A DNA stretch of 64,000 bases from Panopea generosa. Its lineage: Eukaryota > Mollusca > Bivalvia > Adapedonta > Hiatellidae. Shown here piece by piece: positions 12,520 to 24,400 of the stretch; positions within the stretch are counted from its first letter, which is position 1, and each line of letters begins with the position of its first letter. A program made the translations under genes and the position numbers. The notes under the pieces are model-generated. The model ran no database searches, was not told where the DNA came from, and saw only the letters and a program-made list of their open reading frames with translations. The DNA lies in the NCBI GenBank assembly GCA_029582155.1, contig CM055896.1, forward strand, positions 11,740,987 through 11,804,986, in the 5' to 3' direction.

Positions 12520-12850
12520 TGTTGTATGGTGTTTAGCGTCGCTTTCAACATTTGTTTTCTGTCATATCGCAACGATGTCTACCTGAGACAGTATTTTGAG
12601 CGCTGCCACACTGGAGTATCATGCCACAGACACATGGTTTAAAACCCCCCACACACCTCCCAGTCACATTATACTAGCACCTGCCGACCAGACCGAGAAC
12701 TATCCTCTAAATGCTATGTACAAAGCGAGGAAACTTCTTATACCATTTTATTTTTCAAGTCTTTGGTATGATCCGGCCGGGGATCAAACCTACGACCCTC
12801 CGCATTCGAGGCGCCGGACGCTCTTCCCATAAACCACCGCTGCGGTCAGT
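12520..12850 (-). mobile_element. tRNA-derived SINE, group B copy
   Basis: On the minus strand the head reads cagcggtggtttatgggaag, then ggtcgtaggtttgatccc (B-box-like). The body ends in tgtcatatcgcaacgatgtc and gcgtcgctttcaac (plus-strand readings). The same order is found at 55125-55345 (cagtcgtatcgcgacattgt). The sequence tttttcaagtctttggtatg is shared by both copies. Confidence 0.75.
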
Positions 12851-13087
12851 TCTTCACCAAATGGTCAAATATTGATCTTATACAGACTGGGTCATAAACA
12901 GTTTGCAATATGTAATTGTGTAAATAAGACATGAGCGTAGGCATAGACACATTTTATTGATTTAAACTTTACAGTTTCTTTGTCGTTATACACACACTTG
13001 ACACGTTATATTTGTACATTTGCAGATTTAAACATAAGGAACATTTGAAAAAGTAAAAGTATAGCATAGACTTGTATCTGTTTATCA
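12850..13087. other. Intergenic spacer between a SINE and a MITE
   Basis: Part of this segment (aaatggtcaaatattgatct to cacattttattgatttaaac) resembles 12340-12460, suggesting a local duplication interrupted by the SINE. No gene was seen. Confidence 0.4.
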
Positions 13088-13269
13088 TAGTAAAGTTAAA
13101 CCTGTGTACGCGGTCACCTCTATTTAGCAGCCACTTGTCTTGAGCAGCCACATTTGCTATTTCCATTTTTATGCTTTCAGAGCAAATTAACCTACACAGT
13201 AACAGTCTGTCTTAAAGGGTCACGTTTGCTTCTTCCCTTGACTGGTTGCTTAAGACAGTTTTGACTGTA
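13088..13269. mobile_element. TA-flanked MITE, family M1, degenerate copy
   Basis: The left end taaagttaaacctgtgtacg and the right end cttaagacagttttgactgt match the ends of the better copy at 48512-48680. The interior tttatgctttcagagcaaat also matches the copies near 48590 and 61210. No coding capacity. Confidence 0.7.
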
Positions 13270-13664
13270 GATCCATAACGTTTCATACTAACTAACAAAT
13301 GGCCTATGTTTTATCTATATACTCGGACCTTTTTCCCAATCAATTATTATAATTGTTTCATATAAACTATTTAACCACACACAAACACAACATACATTGA
13401 CGTAGCTTCAGCGAAAATGTACTGTAGATTCATTAATCTAAGATAAAGTTAGACATATAACTTTCAGTCATAAATAAAGCTATGTTTTATTTTTACTTAG
13501 TTAAGTAAGTTCAGTTTTGTTCGATGATTGTCGTTACCATACTTGGTCCGTTTGTAGCGAACGTTGATGGTTATGCATGTGTGCTGGTTCCATCCACTGG
13601 GACATCCAGCAACATGTGTGTAAGAAATGGTTGTAAACCTTAGATAGCAGAGACCAGGACCCAG

Positions 13665-14080
13665 TTGTTCAAAGATTGTTAGCTTAACCCTGGGTTAAGT
13701 GTGACTTTTCAAATCACGATATTTTGAGATTTACAGCATTTTAGGTTATTATTTCATTGAAAAAATATGCCATTTTGTTTTTAAAATGCATTTAAATTGC
13801 TACAAAAGCATGAAGTATAGAAAGTATTGAAGCAACAATTTCACTTAACAGGTGGTTAACTCTTTACTCCATATGCATTTTAACTGGACTCTTTCAAACT
13901 CAAAAGCCACACATAGTCAATTTCCATGAATAAATACATTATACCTATTTATTCTGATAGAGTAGAAAACAGTGCAGTGGTTCTGCACTGTTTTCAAAAG
14001 CATTCTATATTGAGGTGTTCAAACGTGTCGATATGAAGTGAAGGGTTAAGCTAACAGAGCTTTGAATTACTAGGTCCAGG
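13665..14080. mobile_element. Outer element with ~34-bp inverted ends, hosting a nested piggyBac-like MITE
   Basis: The left end ggacccagttgttcaaagat plus tgttagcttaacc is an imperfect inverse of the right end (ggttaagctaacagagcttt plus gaattactaggtcc). The interior is split by the TTAA-flanked MITE at 13856-14049. This is read as an older MITE-like element invaded by a younger one. Confidence 0.6.
13856..14049. mobile_element. piggyBac-like foldback MITE, copy 1 (TTAA-flanked)
   Basis: The element is bounded by TTAA on both sides. The left end is ctctttactccatatgc and the right end is gatatgaagtgaaggg, which are imperfect inverted repeats. A perfect 13-bp hairpin with a 5-nt loop (gaaaacagtgcag and ctgcactgttttc) lies at 13965-13995. 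Copy 2 is at 16114-16357. TTAA target duplication and CCCTTT-like ends are typical of piggyBac-type elements. There is no transposase. Confidence 0.75.
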
Positions 14081-14544
14081 CTAACACTTTCCTTACAGTG
14101 TCATCACTAATATATATCTGACATGTTAATATTGTTTGGCTGTTTTTAATGTATCCTGTTTTACGGTTAATTTTCTTTTTATTTAACATAAAACCACGTA
14201 AATCCTATTGAGGGAAAATCACTGTCATATGTTTCTCTTCTTTTGTCGACGTACGTCATATAACGTAGTAAGAGGTGGTACAAGGTATCACGCAATTGGT
14301 GAACACAATACTGGTAATTGGTGACATACGGTACCTACCAACACGAATATTGGTATTTCAACACACACTTTGTATCCCAATCAAGGCCATTATAAGTTAA
14401 TTGCTAGATTATCATCTGAATGTTTCGTAAAAAGGGGGAGTGGGGAGGATTTTTTTTTTAATGAAAATAATTACAGGGCCGGGAAACTCCAACAGGCGCT
14501 ATGGTGACACGCGGCTGTCACTATGGCATATGCTATTGTTGTAT

Positions 14545-14740
14545 GGTTTATCTCAACAAATTACCGATAACTTTCCCACTTGACTCAGTGGCGAGAGATG
14601 AATGACAATGAGACGAAAGGTAGTATATATCAATAATCACGGAGACTGTTGGCAGTCGGAATTCGAACTCACGATCCCATGATTGATGGCCAGACATATC
14701 CTGAATAATAAACACATAAACCACTATCACCACAAGGTGG
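14545..14740 (-). mobile_element. tRNA-derived SINE, group C copy
   Basis: On the minus strand a tRNA-like head (gtggtttatgtg, then gatcgtgagttcgaattccg as B box) is followed by gtctccgtgattattgatat, a tctcattgtcatt tract and gtgggaaagttatcgg. The same body with gtctccatggtgattgatat and atgggaaagtcatcag lies on the plus strand at 18095-18360. Confidence 0.7.
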
Positions 14741-15197
14741 TACTTGGGGACCTTTAATTAAGAAAATATTCAAACATTCATTCTCGACGAGGATTTGTTT
14801 TTATTCTTGTAATTAATAAAAACACCACAACACATTGCACGCAAAGCAATATAAACACGTATGCAATCCCACGTATGCAAACATTTTAAGCTGTGCATTT
14901 GGACAGGTATGAAGTTGTTTACATTGTATGGTTATTTCGTTTTGTTATGTTTTAATTAAATTACTACTTTCGCATACACACAAATGATATAAACAGTTTG
15001 TTAAATGACGTTTTATTTATTAATTCATGTGTTCGTTCGTTCGTTCGTTCGTTCGTTCGTTCATTCGTTTGTTCCATGCTTCCATCCTTTCTTCCTTCCT
15101 TAATTAATTAATTAATTTTTAAAACAATTCATTCATGCATTTATTTGTTAACTAATTATATTTATTGATATATTGTTTGTTTTTTCCCATATTCAGA
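14741..15197 (+). other. Region upstream of the TEP start codon
   Basis: AT-rich sequence with a GTTC tetranucleotide array at about 15031-15062 and TTAA repeats near 15100. A good acceptor-like site (ttttttcccatattcag) ends at 15196, two bases before the ATG. The 5' untranslated region may therefore be spliced, with the promoter further left. No TATA box or promoter could be assigned. Confidence 0.35.
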
Positions 15198-15256
15198 ATG
15201 CATGTACTGACCAGTTGTTTGATTTTGACACTGACGGGCGTGGCGGTGGATGCGGG
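15198..15256 (+). CDS. TEP exon 1: start codon and signal peptide
   Basis: Encodes [20 protein letters not shown], with the last glycine completed by exon 2. A hydrophobic core with small residues (V-D-A) before the likely cleavage site makes a plausible secretion signal. The exon ends GG/GTGAGG in phase 2. It joins exon 2 to give [10 protein letters not shown], the usual start of the mature chain in this family. No other ATG nearby opens the frame into exon 2. Confidence 0.8.
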
Positions 15257-18200
15257 GTGAGGATAATAATTTGTTAAAACTAGTTTTAGTAATCTCATAC
15301 AACAACATACCAAAACACATACATTCTGACAACCTATCCAGCACACACATTCTGACAACCTATACAACACACACATTCTGACAACCTATCCAGCACACAC
15401 ATTCTGACAACCTATCCAACACGCACATTCTGACAACCTATCCAACACACACATTCTGACAACCTATCCAACACACACATTCTGACAACCTATCCAACAC
15501 ACACATTTATCTAACACACTCATTCTGACAACCTATCCAACACACACATTTATCCAACACACTCATTCTGACAACCTATCCAACACACACATTCTGACAA
15601 CCTATCCAACACACACATCAGTATCTGGTCGTATAATGTGATGCAGGGTGTTAGTTGTATCTATGATCCAAGTATGAGTGTCCTAGCACTTGTAAAACAA
15701 AAACTTAACTTGAGCTTAATATAAATGTTTGATGCCGCCAACGGAAAAGCAACACCTTAATCTCGTCTCTCCTTCTTCGCTGCGAGACAAAAATTAAATT
15801 AGATTTAAAAAAAATAAATACTATATATTATAAAAAAATAATAACGATATATTTTTTGATGATAGGTAGCAATATCCATGAATATCAAGAGTAAAGGACT
15901 GGTGTTTCAGATTAGACAGCAATTTCATGTGTTTTACAATTAAGTCGTGACCTTGACATGAATAAGATACCGAACCCAAAAGTTGTTAAGTTCTGTATTT
16001 TGATACATATCGACAAAAATAATAGAACCGAATTGGTTGGAAATTAATTAGACCTAAGAAAATAAGGATCATAATACAAAGGTTTTATTGATTTCTTTGG
16101 TTCAGAGATTTTTTTAACCCTTTACTTCATATAGACGCCTTCGGACAACTCTAATATAGACGCCTTTGGACACCTCTAATATAGAAGGCTTTTGAATTAT
16201 TGGGTGAATCATGTTTATATTCACTGACAGAGTGGAAAACAGTGCAGGAAGTGTTAAGATTGCTCGTTACGAGCAATCTGAACTCTTCCTGCACTGTTTT
16301 CAAAGGCCATCTCGATTGGCGCGGGAAAACGCGTATCTCCATGGATTAAAGGGTTAATCGGACGCTTGTGACAATCACCCCATAAGTTGTTTTGAGAAAC
16401 AAATGAATAGGTCATTTAAGATGTAGTTTGTACCACTGAACACAACCCTGGTTTAGTGAATGTGAATGCTAGTTGTTGACAAAAACTCCCACAGAACCAA
16501 TTTATTCGACAATCGTGAGCCAATGTAAATACACAAACCTTGCACCTATAAGACGTTTGAAATGTTCCATACAATGAGCTTGAATGTAGATGACCGTCAT
16601 AAATATTGGCACATTTTTAAAAAACATTCATTTAGACAAAAGCTAAAGAGTGACGTCAGTGTCTGCGCTGTGTGTGTATTTCCTGGAATTATCAATTTTT
16701 AATTTGTCCAAATCGGGAAAGCGTGTATTTAATTATTTCACCTCAAAATATTTTGTCATTTTACAATAAACCAACTATTGTTACAGATTTCAGCTGATAA
16801 CGGAAACAATAACCAATATAATAAATTTCAGTGTATTTTAAATTATTCCCGTATTGTGTATATTCTGTTTTTGTTCTGCATTCTTTAATTGGTTTAAATT
16901 AAGAAAAATGGGGATGGGTCCCTTCCATTATGGTAAAGTGCATCATAATAATGAAAATTGAGGAAAAGCCAAAAAAATGCTTAACATTTTTATTTAAATA
17001 GTATGCCTATAGAAAGAGCATGAATGATGCGGTCTCACTATTTAGCGTCAAGAAGTGACAAGAAGCGTCAAGAAGCGTCAAGAGCTTTATTATTAATAAA
17101 AGTTACCGTCAGGAAATAACCATATTGTATGTCTATGCTATATTTAAATTAATTTGAATGTGTAAATGGCCATAGGCAATGTTTTGCTGATATGCAAATA
17201 AACTTGCATTGCATTGCATTGCATTGCATTGCATTACAATAATCCTCATTTCGTTTTCTTTAAAAATGCAGTTTCCTTACTTTAATGCTCATTTTCTTTT
17301 ATCTGAATGGCATTATTGATGTATTTTGAACATTTTGATAGCATTGTCATGTTTGAATTGTGAATTTAGAAAAAAATTGATGTTTGGAAATTGGGGTATG
17401 ATTACATGATTTCGGAAGTCTACTTTCACTTTGTCATAATATTTTGATATACCCATCCAACACACACATTTTGACTACCCATCCAACACACACATTTTGA
17501 TACATTTTAATAACCCGTTCATTACACATATTTTGACTACCGAACCAGCACATATATTTTGACTACCCAATTAACACATACTTTTTGACTACCTATCCAA
17601 CACACACATTTTGATACATTTTGATAACCCGTCCATTACACATATTTTGACTACCGAACCAACACATATATTTTGACTACCCAATTAACACATACTTTTT
17701 GACTACCTATCCAACACACACATTTTGACACATTTTGATAACCCGTCCAACACACACAGTTTGACAACCCAACCAGAACATATATTTTGACAACCCTTCA
17801 AACACATACATTTTGACTACCCGTCAAACACACACATTTTGACATATTATGATAACCCGTCCAACACGCATATTTTGACACATTTTGATAACCCGTCCAA
17901 CACACACATTTTGACATATTTGACTACACTTGCAACATACATATTTCGTACGTTACGTGTAATATGTAATCCTGATTTTTAAAATTTCCTTATTTCAATT
18001 AAACCATAACACTATGATTATCATTTTTGTGTAATTCAAGACTACAAATCATCTCATTGTTTGCTCAGCAGAGGTGACCCCTTACACACGTTTACCTTCA
18101 GATTAAGCCTGGCCCGATTAGCTCCGTTGGTTACGCGTCTGACTTTCAATACGGGGGTCGTGAATTTGAATACCCGCCCTGCTAGAGTCTCCATGGTGAT

Positions 18201-18348
18201 TGATATACGACATTGTGTCTCATTATCATTAGTTACTGACTGCTGATTCAAATGGGAAAGTCATCAGTTTATTTCGGAGATCCAACGAAACAGTGGTTAG
18301 GTTAACTGATCGTCTGTTAGCCCTCGGTGGTATAAAATGTCGCTAAAT

Positions 18349-18403
<55 letters not shown>

Positions 18404-21400
18404 AAATCAATAAACCAATCAATCAATCAAATAATCAATCAATCAATCAATCAATCAATCTATTCAATCAGATAAAGACGTTTATTGTACTATTTGCAGC
18501 ACGTATATTGTGCTCATGCCGAGAAGTATACAACATTACAGGGACGTAGTTATCCCAGTGCATTTACTTTCAAAACCGTACGGTAATGTGAGGTTGACGG
18601 CAACGCTGCAAAAACGTTATAATAAAACACATATTGTTGATGTCGCTGAAGGTACTACGGACTTACCAGGTGAGTTAAATAATTGCTTTGCGCCTCAAGT
18701 AAACGGATGAAATAATGATTTATTTAAAATAATACAAAATAATACTATGCGCCTCAAGTGAACGGTTGAAATAATGATTTATTTAAAATTGTACAAAATA
18801 AAGCATTTTCTAAATTTGATATTAAAACTATTCCCGTAAAAAGTTTTTTTTTATCTTTTAAATAACTTTATATAAGAAACATATATAAACTGGTCCCCCG
18901 GCTATAATATATAGAGCTTTCAATGTAAACACTATTTTTTGTTTTATAATTCAATTCACATCTGTTGACAGTTTATTAACCAAAATATGAGATGAATTTA
19001 AATTTTTTTTTTTTTTACAATTAACAAAACTATACAAATAATGTTAAAATGAATAAACGGTTTGGTTTTTAACCAGTTAGAATATAATTCTTACCGTAAC
19101 CCCACCCCCTTTAAGTAGCACCCTCCCTATTAAACCCCGGCTCGCCCCATGTATATAGTTAATACTCATTTAGTTTTAGCGAGGTTGCAAAGAAAGCTAA
19201 AAACTTATATGAACCGCTCCTTGGGTAGAACCAGAACTTGCATTGGTTTTTAAAAGACATCGGGTCAAACTGGTGATCGAACCGAAGCCGCTGGGGTGAG
19301 CGGCCAATACTCTATCAGCTACACTACCGCCCCCTCCCTCCTATGTTCAAAAACAAAATCAAAATCTAAGTCTTTTTCGTCCATTTAAATGTAAATGACA
19401 TCATTTAGTTCACATTGTAACGCTGTTTTAATCGTTGGATAACTTGCTTTTTGTTTCCTTATATTAAATAAGAAAATATAAATTGCTGGGCAAACTTCAT
19501 TTTGGTCTGTAATAAAACTCCACACCCTACTTTGGGAGTTTAATATGGGTTTATCAATATATGGACTGTACACTTATCAACATACGTTCCTAGACATACA
19601 TTCCTGATATTAGGTCTTACACATTAATGTAGGCTAGGGGTTAATAGAGTGTACGCATTACTTCCCTTTACTAAGAATAAGAAATACTCTTATAATTTGC
19701 CTCTATAACTACATGCGTTTCCATACCATGAATCACTTGCTACATTAAACATCTTAGTTACAGCACACGCTTTGTGTCATTCATTTTAGTTCCATTACTT
19801 CAATAGTATTATTATGTGTTCCTGTGTATACCACAAACACAACACTGAGGTCGCTTCAATAATATTGTCTTAAAGTTGATTCCATTCATTCACCAGTCTC
19901 ACTGAGAAAAAAAATTACGTATTTCAAGCCTCGAGCCATCCTTTAGAACCTTTAGGAATCAGCGTATATCTGGTCGGATTCCCTCCTTTCCGCTTATTAT
20001 AAGATGATTTGAAATGCTTCCACTAAGCTCGAGTGTAATGAGACACATTTTAAGACGTATCTGGTACGATGACCCCTTACATTCTATATAGCACGCTGTC
20101 AATACAATACATGTCCTTTATGTATTTACAGGTCAGAAATCTACAGGCACCGTTGTTATTAAGGTAACTCTTTACTTTCTGTCATATGATTTTTTTTTCA
20201 CGACTTCTTTAACAATTTGTGTTTAACTGACTGCTTGATTACATGCGGGGACGTGTGCGTGTTTAACATGACTGAGTGATTACATGTGGGGACGTGTACG
20301 TGTTTAACATGACTGAGTGATTACATGTGGGGACGAGTACGTGTTTAACATGACTGAGTAATTATACTTTGGGACGTGTACGTGTTTAACATAACTGCGT
20401 GATTACATGTGGGGAAATGTACGTGCTTAACATAACTGCGTGATTACATGTGGGGACGTGTACGTGTTTAAAATGACTGCGTGATTACATGTGGGGACGT
20501 GTACCTGTTTAACATAATTGCGTGATTACATGTGGGGACGTGTACTTGTTTAACATGACTGCGTGATTATATGTGGGGACGTATACGTTTTAAACATAAC
20601 TGCGTGATTACATGTGGGGACGTGTACGTGTTCAGCATGATGGCGTGATTACATATGGGGACGTGTACGTTTTTAACATAACTGCGTGATAACATGTGGG
20701 AATGTGTACGTGTTTAACATGACTGCTTGATTACATGTGGGGACGTTTACCTGTTTAACATGACTGAGTGGTTACATGTGGGGACGTGTACGTGTTTAAC
20801 ATAACTGCGTGATTATATGTGGGGACGTGTACGTGTTTTACATAACTGCGTGATTACATGTGGGGACGTGTACGTGTTTAACATGCCTGCGTGATTACAT
20901 GTGGGAATGTGTACGTGTTTAACTTGCCTGCGTGATTACATGTGGGGACGTGTACGTGTTTAACATGACTGAGTGATTACATGTGGGGACGTGTACGTGT
21001 TTAACATGACTGAGTGATTACATGTTGGGACGAGTACGTGTTTAACATGACTGAGTAATTATACTTTGGGACGTGTACGTGTTTAACATAACTGCGTGAT
21101 TACATGTGGGGACGGATACCTGTTTAACATGACTGCGTGATTACATGTGGGGAAATGTACGTGCTTAACATAACTGCGTGATTACATGTGGGGACGTGTA
21201 CGTGTTTAAAATGACTGCGTGATTACATGTGGGGACGTGTACCTGTTTAACATAACTGCGTGATTACATGTGGGGACGTGTACTTGTTTAACATGACTGC
21301 GTGATTATACGTGGGGACGTATACGTTTTAAACATAATTGCGTGATTAATTGTGGGGACGTGTACGTGTTCAACATGATTGCGTGATTACATATGGGGAC

Positions 21401-24400
21401 GTTTACCTGTTTAAAATAACTGCGTGATTACATGTGGGGACGTATACCTGTTTAACATGACTGAGTGGTTACATGTTGGGACGTGTACGTGTTTAACATA
21501 ACTGGGTGATTACAAATGGGGACGTGTACGTGTTTAACATGTCTGCGTGATTACATGTGGGAACGTGTACGTGTTTAACATGCCTGCGTGATTACATGTG
21601 GGAATGTGTACGTGTTTAACTTGCCTGCGTGATTACATGTGGGGACGTGTACTTGTTTTACATGACTGCGTTGATTAAATGTTGGGACGTGTACGTGTTT
21701 AACATAAATGCGTGATTACATGTGGGGACGTGTACGTGTTCAGCATGATTGCGTGATTATATGTGGGGACGTGTACGTTTTTAACATAACTGCGTGATAA
21801 CTTGTGGGAATGTGTACGTGTTTACCATGACTGCGTGATTACATGTGGGGACGTTTACCTGTTTAAAATAACTGCGTGATTACATGTGGGGACGTATACC
21901 TGTTTAACATGACTGAGTGGTTACATGTGGGGACGTGTACGTGTTTAACATAACTGCGTGATTACATGTGGGAACGTGTACGTGTTTAACATGTCTGCGT
22001 GATTACATGTGGGAACGTGTACGTGTTTAACATGCCTGCGTGATTACATGTGGGGACGTGTACTTGTTTAACATAACTGCGTTGATTAAATGTTGGGACG
22101 TGTACGTGTTTAACATGAATGCGCGATTTACATGTGGGGACGAGTACGTGTTTAACATGACTGCGTGATTACATGTGGGGACGAGTACGTGTTTAACATG
22201 ACTGCGGGATTACATGTGGGGGCGCGTACGTGTTTAACATGACTATGTTATTACTTGTGGGGACGTGTACGTGTGTAACATGACTTCTTTGATTACATGT
22301 GGGGACGTGTACGTGTACGTGTACGTGCTTAACATAACCGGCTGATTACACGTTGGGACGGATACCTGTTTAACCTAACTGAGTAGTTACATGTGGGGAC
22401 GTGTACGTGTTTAACATGACTGCGTTATTACTTGTGGGGACGTTTACGTGTTTAACATGCCTTAGTGATTACATGTTGGGACGTGTACGTGTTTAACATG
22501 AATGCGTTGATTACAAGTGGGGACGTGTACGTGTTAAACATGAATGCGTGATTACATGTGTGGACGAGTACGTGTTTAACATGACTGCGTTATTACTTGT
22601 GGGGACGTTTACGTGTTTAACATGCCTTAGTGATTACATGTTGGGACGTGTACGTGTTAAACATGAATGCGTGATTACATGTGTGGACGAGTACGTGTTT
22701 AACATGACTGCATGATTATATGTGAAACGAGTACGTGTTTAACATGACTGCGTGATTACATGTTGGGACGTGTAAGTGTTTTACATAACTGCATGCTTAC
22801 ATGCGGGGACGTGTACGTGTTTAACATGACTGTGTGATTACCCGTGGGGATGTGTACGTGTTTGACGTAACTGCGTGATTACACGTTGTGACGTGTACGT
22901 GTTTAACATGACTGCGTGATTACATGTGGGGACGAGTACGTGTTCAACATGACTGCGTGATTACATGTTGGGACGTGTACGGGTTAAACGTGACTGAGTG
23001 ATTACATGTGGGGGCGAGAACGTGTTTAACATGACTGTGTGATTTCATGTTGGGACGTTTACGTGTTTAACATGACTGAGTGATTACATGTTGGGACGAG
23101 TACGTGTTAAACATGACTGAGTGATTACACTTTGTGACGTATACGTGTTTAACATAACTGCGTGATTATATGTGGGGACGTATACCTGTTTAACATAACT
23201 GCGTGTTTACACGCGGGGGACGTATACGTGTTTAACATAACTGACAGTCAATCCTGTCCGAAACAGACAGTCAAGGAAAAGAATAAAAATGGCCTTTTAA
23301 TACAGCTTCTTGCCCTGAAATCATAGAAATGGGAAATAGCAATTTTGGCTGTCTAAGACAAGTGATTGCTCAATAGAGGTGATATATTACACAAGTTAAA
23401 CATGCATTTTTAGTTTTGTAATATAAAACAACCGGTTCTAAGTTGTCAACATTTTTTTTCAACTTTTAACATCAGAATAAATTGTTTGTTACGGTAGATG
23501 TTGATGTTTAAGCCTTCCTGCTAGCATATGGTGGTAATCTTAGAACTCATATAATTATCTTAGTAGCACTTTGGTGATTTTACTTTCTCGTCTCTCATAA
23601 TTCTTGCAAATAATGTCATTTGTTGCAACATGTTATCGGTACCATACACACTATCATATATTTGTACACATGATGACACGTTGATTGTCCATTAGACCTA
23701 CTAAAGCCAAGTTGGCATGTATTTTTGATGTATCTAGATAGCGGGTCCTCAATGACCGAGTGGTCTAAGGTGCCGTCTCAAGATCACTTACTAAGGTCGT
23801 AGGTTCGAGTTCAAAAACTTTACGTGGAAAAGTTTACCAGTTACTTGCGGACGGACGGTTGGTTTACTCTGGTTCATCCATCAATAAAACTGGATATGCC
23901 ATAACCTGAAATGTGTTAAAAATGGCGTTAACCATTATTATAAATGAAATGCTAGACAAAATATATATGTATATTTTAAACGAGTAATGTTCAATACATT
24001 ACACGTCTCCCTACACAGTTACGCCACTTTTTAGCCCACAGTAACATGATTTTAGCGCTTAAAAAAGGCCTATGTAATTTGGTTTGACATATTTTCCAAA
24101 TGGTTCATAGTGGTTGTAATTTCTTGTCGCAGATGAGAAGAGCAAAAGCTGACATAGTTTATACTGCAATAAGACATCACTGATGTTACAAACGTGACTT
24201 TTAAAAGATATTTATGAGCATTTAAATCAAATCTTACGGTGTCACATCACCGTCTTTAACAAAAAAACAACAACTACAAAACAAAACAAGCTGGTCAACC
24301 AAGTTATTGTGAATGTTTATGTTGGGATACATTCCTGCTATGAAAAAAGTACTTTAAATAGTTCTATATAGATTTTTTTACCGTGGGAATCGTTAATCTT

